A stretch of 64,000 nt of DNA. Source: Andrena cerasifolii (lineage: Eukaryota > Arthropoda > Insecta > Hymenoptera > Andrenidae). Location of the stretch: positions 13,100,001-13,164,000 of the forward strand of contig NC_135127.1 in assembly GCF_050908995.1 (NCBI RefSeq), written 5' to 3'. Under the pieces are notes generated by a model. It saw only the letters and a program-made list of their open reading frames with translations, was not told the origin of the DNA and made no database searches. Numbering within the stretch: the stretch's first letter is position 1; each line of letters starts with the position of its first letter. Positions 22,848-34,700 of this stretch are shown here, piece after piece. The position numbers were made by a program, and so were the translations under genes.

Positions 22848-25800
22848 CGTACTCGAATGCGTTGACCTTCAGGAACCTGAGAGAGTTTGCCTTCTTCCCC
22901 TTCGATCTATTCAAAGCCTGATCAGATCGCGGCACACTTGACAATTTCTCCCTTGTCCTTCTCAAGAAGCGGAAAGCATTCGGTCGAGGACTACCAATTG
23001 CTCATCCCCCGAGCAACTCAAGTTCAATCAACCAGGCACTTGTACTCCCTGCACTCCAGCCGGATGCTTCCGTCCCACCAGACTCCGCTGTTTTCAACAC
23101 TAGTCACCTGTCGGCGCCTAAATTGATCGGAATTAATCCGGATCAGCGGCGCAGGCTTGATCCGTGACGGCTCTCGTTCGGCTGCTCGGCGATTCCTCGA
23201 TGCCTCCTTCGGATTCGTTAGAGTTCCTCGGTGGCCGTCAATTATGGAAAAAAGCACGCGTGTACGCGAACACCCGCGGCCCAGAGTTGATCGCGTTAAC
23301 CGCGTCCTCCGTAATGGAATCCGGGCCAATTGCGATCAATTGTTGCCCGGGTTATGATTAATTTTGATTAGTTTTAAGCGGCGTTAACGAAGTGAACGCG
23401 ACGGCGGCGCGGCCGGTCCAAGTGAGAACGTTGCTCCGGAGGGTAGCAGAAAGGACCTTGGAGGACCACCGAGCGAACGACGAACGATTACGGACCCGCT
23501 GAACGATCTGGACCGCTGGCTACGATCCTCTCTAAGGATGATGGACTTTCTATTCGTCGTGACACCGGTTTGATGGCTGTCTATCGGGACACTCTTGCAC
23601 TACCGACGATCCGTTCAGGCTCTGGCTAATCAACCGGCACTCACACAGGCTTATATTTTCAACGGGTTGCCGGCCAGGCCGCCCCCATACATGGAAGCCA
23701 ACCAATCCTGTAGCACCTACCAGCCTCTACGTGGTCCACGAGAGGACGGCCGTTTTATGCGGGCGCGGTGCTGCCCCACGGTTTTCTTCCTCTTTCCTTC
23801 TCTTTTTCTCCCTTCCGCGCCTCTGTCCTCGTCCTGCCATTCCCTCCACCTCCGCCGGCCCTGCAGCGGCTCCCTTTTTCCGTCTTTCTTCTCTTTCTCT
23901 AGGCTCTCCCTTTCTGCCTTTTCGGTCCCGTTCCCGTTCTCGTTCTCCTTCCTGACCCCCTCCCGCCCACGACTCGTTTTTTCTCTCTGTCGCCTTGTCG
24001 TTCTCCGCCAGCATTGCGACCGCCCTCAGGTTTCTCTCTCCCTCTCTCTCTCTCTCTCCTCGGGCCTGGAGAACGCTCGGATGGCGAGCACCGTGACACG
24101 GCTATAGGTGACCGAGGAGATGGGGAGGGGGCATGTGGGAATCGGAACGCACGAGTATGTCCACGATCGACCATCGAATCGTTATTGAAAAATTGCCGCT
24201 TTCAGGGGTGTCCATCCAGCTTCTGCGTCTCTTCGAACGCGGCTCGCGATTTGGCGAAATTTCAAAGAGTTCGGGACGAGGCCCTGCTTTGGGGGGACCT
24301 AACGAGCTGGGAGACAAAGAATTCCCTTCAGATTTGAATAAACTATCGACTTCGAGTCGATTGGTCAACGTTATCCCCCGGAATTATAAAAATACTCAAG
24401 CTGGTATGAAAGGTTTGCCGAGAGACAACCAATGCACCGTTCATCCAGTTTTACCTTCAATCCTCCGCGGCTCCGCAATCACTATCCAAATATCTTCGTT
24501 CTCACCGGCACTGACACTAGCACAAGATTGGTTCCCCGCGAACTCGAGCCGCTGCCCGAATTCCCATCGGTCGCCGATCGTAGCTCGTCACTGCACGTTC
24601 GCGGGAGTCCTTGAACCTCCATCAAGCGATTCGAGGGATCACAATGCGCGGAGCAATCGGCACGCGCTCGATGTGACCTGTTCCCATCACCACCGGTTAT
24701 CCTTCGCCGCGCGGAACCTCGCAACGGCAGAGATTTTCGAGCGTTCGGACGTGTCAGCCTCGATTTTCGGCACGGGTCCATGTCGATCGCCGATGGATCG
24801 CCGATAAGAAGGACGCGAAAGGTAAGGGCACCTATACTTTCCAAGAGATCCATGTCCGTTGACCGGCAGCGTGGCACTGAGGCTCTTAAGCGCAGGCTCA
24901 ATGAAACCAGCAATCGCCAGGAATTGCCTCGAATTGGCCCAATCAAACTACCCCCATTCCGTGTGTACACGCGTATATTAACTGCTAATTTCATCGGCGG
25001 TAATTAGCGCGCGCGGCTGCCAGGCGCTGATTTAATTGCACGTCACGGACGCTTTCCTTCCCCCCCTCCCCCTCTACGCGCGCGCCTCTCTTCCGCTCCA
25101 CACTCCTGAGGACGGATCCTCGCGGGCACGCCGCTCTCCCGACGGTCTTCCTCCTCGTTTCGACTGATTAATAACTTTGTTTACTGGCTACCGCCGAAGA
25201 CCACAGGCCTCGAGGCCGTAGGGGCACTAGGATCTGCTTAGAGATCTGCTAGATCCCTGAGTTCTGTTTAATCCACTGAACTCCAAGGGTACCTAACATC
25301 CTCCACTTGTTTAGCTCAGCAAGTAGTTCACAATTTTCCCTACGCGAATGCCCCTGATGTACGGAGGGAATTCTACAACTACAAACGGTCGTTCGGAGAT
25401 CTGGATTGAAATACTTGGATCCCTTCTCGGTGGATTTTCGCCAGAGGGCTGCTGGATATGCGGGTGGAGAGTTGTCCGCAGGATATCCGCGGACGCAGGA
25501 GGCGACCGCCCCAATGGAGGACGGGGCATCGTAAGCGCAAGAGCGAGAAGCCGGTAACTTAACTGGCCTAAATGGGTTTAACTCGATGTGATTTTGCTGG
25601 CGAACCACTAAATTGAACGAATACGAACTAAACTGAACTCAACTAAGCTAATCATATCACATTACTAGCGTTATTAGCCGAGAGACGATATAAGTGAAGG
25701 TCCGGTGGTGGCTGGCTGCAGTAACGGGTCGCCTCCTGCACTGACCCTCCGGAGGACTTTCCATTTTCTTTTCCATTTTCTGTGTCGTACTGATCTCTGC

Positions 25801-26000
25801 CCAAAAGGTTGAAGGATCCCGCGCAACCGGGTCTTATCCGAAGTTTGGCTGGGCAGGAGGTCTCCCCGGGGAACGGAGGTATCGCGCAACGAAGATGGCC
25901 GATACCCTCTGCTCGTGCAAGAGGAAACACGTGCCCCAGTGAAAGTGACACGTCGCCGGGGCGGTAGATTTGAAACGCGGCGGGATCCTGGTTTCAGGTG
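22848..26000. promoter_or_regulatory. repo: repo proximal upstream region
   Basis: This GC-richer stretch directly upstream of the minus-strand repo start probably holds its promoter, any 5' UTR exon and glial enhancers. It contains candidate Gcm sites at 23757-23764 (ATGCGGGC) and 25458-25465 (ATGCGGGT), and a long CT-rich tract (about 23770-24060), which reads as GAGA on the repo strand. The long ORFs here are low-complexity (Ser/Pro or Arg/Glu) shadows of that tract. A TCAG acceptor-like site near 22875-22882 could end a 5' UTR intron. Confidence 0.45.
24031..24060. repeat. (CT)n microsatellite upstream of repo
   Basis: A nearly pure CT tract sits at the end of a 290-bp pyrimidine-rich stretch. 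On the minus strand it is a GAGA tract, a common insect promoter feature. Confidence 0.85.
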
Positions 26001-29000
26001 CACCGATAACGAAGCGAGACGAAGATGAAAGGATGTTGGGGGAAGATCGTTGCGTCGAGTGAAAGTGGTATCTTGTGATGGGACTTGTAGCGGGAGATTG
26101 TAATACGTTCTGTATGTTTGTAGAAATTGCGTGGCAACGGCTGAGGTGCAAAAGTGATATTAGAGTTCCTAAGCTGTACCTATGTAACTTGAGAAATTAT
26201 GATTCGTCTTTGTTGTAGGTATTATAAGCGATGGTTGGAAGTGCGTGCCGATTAAAGCATGAGTTAATAACTCTTGTTAGGAAGACCCAGAACTTTGTCA
26301 TGTTCCTATTGTTATTTTTGTAACTAAAAAAAAACCAATCATTCGATATGTTGTACGGTCTGTTTGACACTTTCACAGTAAAGAGCAGTGGAAACGTGGA
26401 AAGAAGAAGGGGACAGAATAATTATTCCCCACCATCGGGGTGGAGCGGAGAGGGAGACCCGGAGGAAAGATAAGAACGAAACCGACACGATACGTTCTAC
26501 TCCCACTATCTTCGCGAGAATAATAGCAGTTCCCGGGCTCCACCCCCTCCCCTCCTGACACTTTTGCCCTTCGATAGTTTCAAACTACGTCCCCGAATAC
26601 ACACCTGAGTAGTCTCAGTTTAGCATAAAAGGACGACGGTAAAATGTACCTCGGGACCTAAAGAAAAGCAATAACATTCAATTAGCTGCAATCAAATTCA
26701 AATTTGCTTCTTCTTCAAACTTTGCCACTTTTAAACATTGCGGTTATAGTCGGAGCAAAAATGATGATTCTCGAGCGGAGAAGCAGAACATATTTAGAAC
26801 GAAGTACATAGTAGCTTGGGAGCAGACCAAGGGGGCTTCTTCTGCCCCCATCTTTTTGCGAGCAGGCGGCGTTTTTCTGCCTTCTTTTTTTTTACGTCGT
26901 AGGTATGCCGACCGGATAGTATTGTGGCCGCAGTGTACGCCAGCGGGTCCGACCAATTGAGCCTGTTAACGTCAATTGGACTGAATTAGTTCAATTGAAC
27001 GTAATTGCGCGAAGGCGACGGGGAACCTCCGCTGCCATGTTCTCGAACGCATTCTCGGGGGCTCTACCGTGTGCCATCTAAACATTTTCCTCTGGAAAAC
27101 CGAGAATCGTGGAAACCGAACACTTGAAATTTTAAAAGGAAACTACTCCCCTTTACCGAAATTGCCCTCCGCCAAGGGACGCCAGAAAAACTCGAATTAA
27201 CGCGCGCGCCCACATAGCCGTCGCAAGATTCCCGGCTGGACGGTATACTATTTTTTCTTCACCCCCATAAACGGCAGCAAAGAGCGCGCCCCGCGGTGGA
27301 TGCACGTGAGACCTGGCGCGTATCATCGTTATTAGTCACTTTTATATCATGCTGGTATATTTCACGCATCAGAGCGTAGGAAGATGGGTGACGTCTGTTG
27401 GTTATTTCTATTTCCAAGAGGAGCAACCGCACCCCTCGCACAATGGCCCTTCAGTTTTCATCCCTTTTCATACCTGAGATCCACCCCCGAGACGGGCCAA
27501 CTCTTCTTTCGACTTCCATTCAACGTGTCGCGTAAATTCGTGGGCGCAACAGGTGTCGCTTGCTTCACACGCGACACCTGTGGAATAGATTTATGCCACG
27601 CGGGTCGAGTGTTTAGCCGAAGGGTAGCGGAGATTGTGACGCAAGGCTAGGACGTGGATTCGGAGATCGTGATTCGAAGGCGAAAATGTAACGTCGCAGC
27701 TCGATGACGTCGCATCCTTATTAACCCGGCGTAGCCACATCCGTCGTCGTCCCGGTTCGTATTCACGTACAGGGTGTTTCTCGCGATGCTGCCGCGGACT
27801 GTTTAATCGTAGAAAACACAGCTTTCTACCGACGCAATATGGTCCGTTTTCCCTATAACTCCGTGCAAGTGACCATAACACCATTTAACAGGGACTCGTG
27901 GATTAGCTTTCAGATTTCTCACGGGAACCTGGCGAATACCCAGGTTCGGGGTCGTAATCCACATCGACGGCCAATTAATCGGGAAAGTATGCCCACATGT
28001 TTCGTGAGAACGAGAAATTCAGTTTCTCGTGATGGCCAGTAGTACAAAGAGGAGGGCTAAAAACGCGGTCTATCGTCCCGCATATAAGAACGTCCGCGTA
28101 TATAATATAACATGACTGCGGGTGGGAATTTACGAGGACGTCTTTAGATCTGATTACAGCTTCTGTAGTCTGTGGGAGGGGCGGGGAATTGCGCCCATAT
28201 CCAGAAATGTGGCATAAAGGTATCGATGTGCGGCTAATCTCCCCTAGGATCGGGGATTGATAGTTTAATGTCGTATGCGAGCGCATGCGGCGGCACAGTT
28301 TTCAAATGTGGAGGAATATCGTGTGGAAATTTAAGGTACGTACATATACACGACGACATTTTTGTATCTAGATCAGGTGCCTTTTGTGTCTAGCTAGAGC
28401 TAGTTGCAGTGTCTTCGGTCTAGATCTAGCTGCAACTCCCGCGACGATAGGTCAAATTCAGTGTCGCGGACTGCTCTAGGCTTTTTATCGCACGGGATTC
28501 TGAAGTGAATCGAGCGTTGGATCGAGCGAGTGTCTTCCACGAGCCCACACACCGAAACCATATGCTTTTACGACCATGCTGGCGAGGATGACTCTTACTG
28601 ACACGCGACCCGCAGCTACCCTAAATACTTAATTGTCGATTCGATTCGAGAGAGGGAACGATATCCGTGGAATTCTCACAGACTCACAATAGCTTCCTCT
28701 CCTCTGTAGAATTCTCCCATGTCGTGCGATTTATTTTTGCACAATAAGAGTTCTTCAGCGTCAAATAACATTTTCGCGAAGCCCTTCGCATTCTTAACTG
28801 GAGTAAATTTAAAACCGCGAGGAATTTTTTTTGTAAAATCTAAACTCTTTGGGATGATTTAATTGTGAAATAATAAATTTTTCGAAGCTGACGAAATTTT
28901 CCTGAAAACAAAAAAACAGAGATTCCCTTAGAATTCTAATCAGCTTTAAGTGTAATTAAAATTGCACATATCTCCTTGTTACACGCATGATCTTTTAATT

Positions 29001-30880
29001 CGCGCCAAGTTCTCTATCTTATCAGCTCAGAGTCATCCAGATAGCGAGTGGAGACCTCTGTTGGCGTTCGCGAGTACCACGGGTCTGCAGGGTGTTAACT
29101 ACATATATCCACTACGATAAAATAACTTTCAATATCAATCCGTTTAGTCACATTCCATACACCATTAATTAATTTCCCACGCGAACGGAGTAACTGAAAA
29201 TGAAAAATGCAACTGCGATCAAGTGGGCCTCAAATTCATCTAGAACCAGGAGTTAATATTTAAAGCTTCCTAGAAGATTACTCCACAAAGTACCAAAAGG
29301 AATAAAGAAACCGAAACTACTTGCAACCACCTTCTATGAACCCAATCCCATTGATAACTATCTCAAAACACCTATAAATATTCCCACCTAACGTTTCTCC
29401 TCTCCCTTCAAACTCGGTTAAAAAACATTTGTACACCTGGACGATCTACTATTGCTAAACACACTTCTAAAAATGCCTACTCCAGCGAATAGAAACGGTT
29501 TGGCAGTCTGGCAGTCTGGCAGAAGCGGACAGCTTTCTTCGCGTCCTAGTAGGAAGACCGAGGTGATCCGCCCGACAACAGCGAATCCTCGGGCTCGAAA
29601 ATAGATGATTGGATAGGGTTCCCAGCGTGCGCGGAGTGTATCGCAATAGAAGAGCCGCGAACTGACCAAAACCACTTGGCCACGGATAATTAACCGTCTC
29701 TAAACACCTGAGCAGAGGCAACAAGTCGGGGGAGCCAAAATCTGCAAGGCCTTCGTGGAATCCAACCGAATTGGCTGCTAACGAAAGAAAACAGAGAAAG
29801 TACAGAGTCTCTTGGATCTCCCAGATCTTCTGTATCTTTTGTCCTGATGGTATGAAAGCGATATCGATGGGACGTAGGATAAGCTCCGCGGAGACTGCGA
29901 TTTAGATAGTAAATTCACTTGCATTAACCCAGCGACTCGTCCCTTAACAGTAGATGTAACTCCCAAGCTAACAAATCATTATCGTTCAGCCGTTCTTACG
30001 TGACGACTCTGACGCAATACGGTCGTTGCACGTGCGCGTTTTAACGGCTTTCTGAAGACGCACGAACCACTCGGATGAACGTTCTCAGCTTTAACGACCA
30101 CCGAAAATAACGCCGGTCTATTGAATATTCCTATCATATATCTTTGTCTCGCGAAAGAGAAGCTTAAATTTATCTGCAAAGAAAGCTCGTATTGGAATAA
30201 CGGTTTACGATGGCACCTTTGGCACATTTTTATCGCCACACGCAAAATGTTCGCTGACACCTTCGATTTCGTTATCAGCCGATAAATTACGGCGAGATAA
30301 GCAACGCAAGCTCTCAGCTGTGAGCTAAATTTGCGAAAATATCGTTACACGTTCATTCCAGGGCTGGGAAAATATAAGAGTAAACATTAAGAGAAAAATA
30401 TTTAATTATCAAATAATTAAGAAATAATAATTCTGAGCTTGCAATTCTGCAATATCTCCATTTCCAGAAGTATAATTACTATTTGTAACAACGGATACTC
30501 TGCTGCAAGCGGTAAACATTGTCAGGATTTATTTTCATGCACTTCCAACAGGTGCTCGAAAGCCTCAGAAATAACAGCTTCGATCGAGAACATTTCGTTC
30601 AACTCGTCGTAACAAGACCGTTACTGAGGTGGCCGAAAAAAGTCTGGGTGCCGTATGCAGCAGACACGGCGGAGCTCCAATTAAATCTGGCAAGAAGTTG
30701 TGGCACGATTTTAGAATGGCCCACGTAGACCGATTTCACGGCCACCACGGGGCTAGGCCATGAGATCGATGTCTCAAGACGATGGCTTCTTCTTGTTGCG
30801 ACACAAATGTCTTCGAGGATTGCAGCCACCCTACTGCAGAAATAGTAGGCGGTTCATAATCCACGTGGAAATATCGACGG
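26001..30880. other. Gene-poor DNA, no supported gene
   Basis: No ORF with family resemblance or coherent splice structure was found on either strand. Three short perfect hairpins lie within 500 bp (27549-27581, 27925-27947 and 28010-28030). The first contains two CAGGTG-type E-boxes in mirror orientation. Confidence 0.5.
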
Positions 30881-31780
30881 TCTTTGATATGTCATGAATG
30901 TTTCCGGAAAATTAGGGACCAAAATTCCTAAAAAAATTAGGTAATGAATTGCATTTTCCTTGAAATCATGTTTTCAAACATGTTACCCAGCGATTACTCA
31001 AAAAACTATTCCTGGCTATAATTATGATACACTATTACTCAGTTTTTTGACAGCGCGGATTTTTTATTTGATTCATAGTTTCTTTTCTATTGCCTAAAAT
31101 GTGCAAGATATACATGTTCGATTTTTTTTTAAATTTTCAAAATTTAAATGCATCTCAAACATTTCTTATTCACGAACACTTAAAGAAATGTCAAAATGTA
31201 TATTTGTTATTTTCAACCCTAAAGGTTAATGCTGTTACGTCTCTGTCACCAAAGAGCATACTTTGAAATTTTTGCGTATTTCGGTACCTAATTTTCAAAC
31301 ACTGAAAATAAGGAAAAAAAACATTTAATCTTTTTGGCATATCTCGGTTTATGTCCCGCCTTAGATACAAAGTGTTCGAGGAGGATTTAACCTTAAAAAT
31401 TTGAAAAATAACAATTTTTTTTTAGTTTATCGGATTTTAGATTAGAAGATCTACAACTTTTGTTTGACATATTTTTTTTTACGTAATCAATAACTTGGAG
31501 GATATTATACATATAAAGTCGACTTTGCGAGCTGTTAAATAATTATTTAAACGTTCAAAGGCCCAGCGGCACTTTTTCCCGTTATTCGATCGGGCTCAAA
31601 CTTTACACAGATTTTTTTATTATTATTTGCAACTATGTATTCTGGGGGGTGCCGCGAAGAAAATGTTAAATAAGAACAACCCTAGTGGACATACAATGTT
31701 TGTGCACTAAGCCATCGGTATATCATACGCTATCTCGATACCGTATTGTGGGATATAAATGTAAAGATGTTACTGGACCT
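30881..31780. repeat. AT-rich block, probably a decayed dispersed repeat
   Basis: It is much more AT-rich than its flanks, with many poly-T runs and no ORF. Its sequence style (CCCGTTATTCGATCGGGCTC, then GGGGGGTGCCGCGAAG near 31650) looks like a non-coding interspersed element, but I could not find ends or name it. Confidence 0.35.
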
Positions 31781-34700
31781 TATTTCATTCACAGTTTAAA
31801 CAGTTAAACTTACTATGTAGGCTTGAAATCTTTTGCGAAGTGAAGGTATGTACCTCCTGTTGCTTAATACCTCGCACAATCTTATCACTCCGCTTTAACT
31901 TCCAATTACTTTCATTGCAAGTGTTATCACACTTGTTCGTTCAACGATTCCTAAAACCAGCTGAGGAACAGATGCCTAACAACGGGTGTGATGTAAAGGA
32001 AGCTTATATGTCTAGAGCGATAGCATCGACTGCATCCGTTCTTAAAACATTCCAGAATTTCGAAGTTGTCGCGGTTGGAACTTCTGGGAAAGGCTGCTGT
32101 TAAATTTGAACCGGTGTTCTTGGTAGACGGTGGCCAGCGGATGGAATTGTTTCATAGACTGTACCAGGGCTGTGCTGGGAAGATTTACATTCGCAGAGGC
32201 GTGCAACAAGAGGAACAATTGGAGGAGAGTCGGTGTACCCGACGTGTATTTCGGTCCCAGCGGCGGCTGGACCCGCTGATCTTTACGGTCTCCCCGACTT
32301 AGCGAAATTCCTCGCTAAATTTAAGCCCCGCTCAGCTGCTAGATAATTGCGCCAAAGCGCGAGAGATAGCAGACATGTTGAAATAATGGATCGACCGTGC
32401 GTAGTTATTCTAGAGTCTAGAGATTTCCTTCGAGCTATCGACTTTCCAACCCAAGCATTCCACTCAACCTCCTCCATGCCCCAATATCTAATACGTTAAC
32501 CAGTATCGCGATGCAGGATTCATTAAAAGAATATGGAAGCTAATCAACGTAGATACTAGATACACGCGAAGCAAAATTCTCCTTCGCTCGAGGGATTACG
32601 AGGGAGGGGGGGGGGGGGGTTGTTCAGGATTTGCTGAACGATACGCTACTTAATTGCCCCGCTGCCTAATTGCATTGGCTGAGTATCAAGCGCACCATAC
32701 CAACCGATTCGAAACGTGTTCAGACACATGTCCAAGTTGCAGGAGACACTTGTACCTTGTATTTCAAGAGCAGTTGCAGAAGGGAACACGGGAGACGCTG
32801 CTTTTCTAATCCATAAAAATATGGAAATCTTCCAATAATTTACAATTTACATTAAGCGATCTTGCGGATAACGTCAACGGCATTACGTGACAATAATCAC
32901 GAATGCTCGACAAGTTCCACCTCTCTAATCGATAACTTACTAAGGTGGAATGATAACTCGACAAACTGGATCGTTATCGACGCAGACTAATACAAGCCCG
33001 TGAATGATGTTTCGTAACCATCCATTGATCGTTATAATGCTCGAATGTTCGCCAGGCTTGATTGGAAAAGCGTGGCGATAACCGATAAGGAAGCACCCAC
33101 TGCCCAACGGTTTTTCACGTTCGCGGTGCCAGCAGATAATCCTGGCGTGCCGGGCAGTTTCCACGGAAAACAAGTGTATATCTGGCGAGCCAGGGACGCC
33201 GGCCAACATTATGTAATAAACGCGCAAGGTGGCCATCAACCGCTGATTTGCAACTTGGAAACGTGTCGAAATTAACCGGAACACAGATCATCGCGACATT
33301 GACACTGAAACCCTGCCCTGGGGCAATATTACAATCTTCGATGACTCGATGATGAACCATGAGGCGCTACTCCAGTGTTCTTCACCCGGTGGTCCAAATA
33401 AAGAAAATTCAATTGAATTGTAATTTTGTAACATTAAATTTAATAAATCAAATACTATCCACATTGCTTTTTATTTCTGTGTTGCAAGGCAAGTTAGGCA
33501 ACCCGGAAATTCTTCTGACCTTCCGCTTTGCCTCCTATTTTCGCCGGTCCGTAGGCGTAAAAATGTTTTTCAAGATACTATATTATGCCTGATTCGCACT
33601 TGAGGGTCCCAAGTGGGGACTCGTGCAAAAAGGGTTAATCCCAAGTTTCCATTTCAAAGAGCGATTTATGGCTTTGTTTTTGGGCTGCAAGAATAGAAGC
33701 GGCGAATAGGCGTTGCGTTGCGTCGCGTCGCGTCGCGTCGCGTCGCGTTGGTCTTGGGAAACTGGACGGCAAATATTTGCTGTGCTCGATGCTCGGTGCC
33801 AGTCGCGCGATAAAATCGTTGCTCTCGAGGCAGTCAAACCGCTGCTTTTCGCATTGTGGTATTTAAAGCAGCGTTTCCGCGACGGCCATCCAAACGGCGA
33901 TTTTCTCATTGGACTCTCGCCTGCCCTCGAACGTGAATAAATAACGCGACTTCTTGATCGTAGGGGTGATCTTGAAAGGGGGATCGCGATTGTGGGTGTT
34001 TTGATTAGGCACGCTGCATACTTCGTTACCGTACTAATAGCTGCATAAGACGTGCAAAATAAGCTGCTCTCCGAGTGCTCGAATCCAAAATTGAACAAGC
34101 AGATACACCCCTGTTTCTCGTTACTTCTCGTTACAAAGTGTCGTGGAGAGTGGAAAACGGACCTGGGGATAAAAATAACAAAGAACCCAGGAAGGGAAAA
34201 GTAATTTCTCCTGACCAATGCCAAACAACTCTCGAGCGTTACGTAACCGAGTTAACGACGGAAATATAGATCTTTTCACCGTTACTTGGGCGATACCTCC
34301 AGCGGTTGGTCATTTCTTTCAACCATGCAACTTTAATTACAGACCCCATTGGACTCGCATTGTCGCCGACAGCTGCTCGTACATTTGTTCCTCGGAACGG
34401 ATCGATTTCCACGCGTGTCGGTTAGCGGTAAACATTTTTCACCGTCGCTATCGACGAGCGGCGTTTGTCGAGCTTGGAAATGTACGTACGGAGGTATGGA
34501 GTATGTACTTATGTACAAGTTACTTCGAAGAACGCCCGCTATTTAAAGGGAAACAGGGATTGGCCTTTCGCGTGGTTTCCATTTATTGAGTTTATTTATG
34601 GGAGCCCTAGTCCTTGCTCTAGGATTTCGAGAGCGCGATCATTTTGGACATTCCCATTGGTCTGATAGGGAAGGTTGGTATGTAGGCTTCGTATTGATCT

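Noticed and set aside
23595..24107. 170-codon Ser/Phe/Leu-rich ORF upstream of repo
   Set aside because: It arises from the pyrimidine-rich tract; low complexity in every frame.
28377..28437. Imperfect inverted repeat around CTAGCTGCAACT
   Set aside because: Only about 8 bp pair consistently; likely chance in a CTAG-rich stretch.
32066..32302. 78-codon ORF with a protein-like start (KFEPVFLVDGGQRMELFHRL)
   Set aside because: No family, no splice context, and several equally long overlapping frames in the same stretch.
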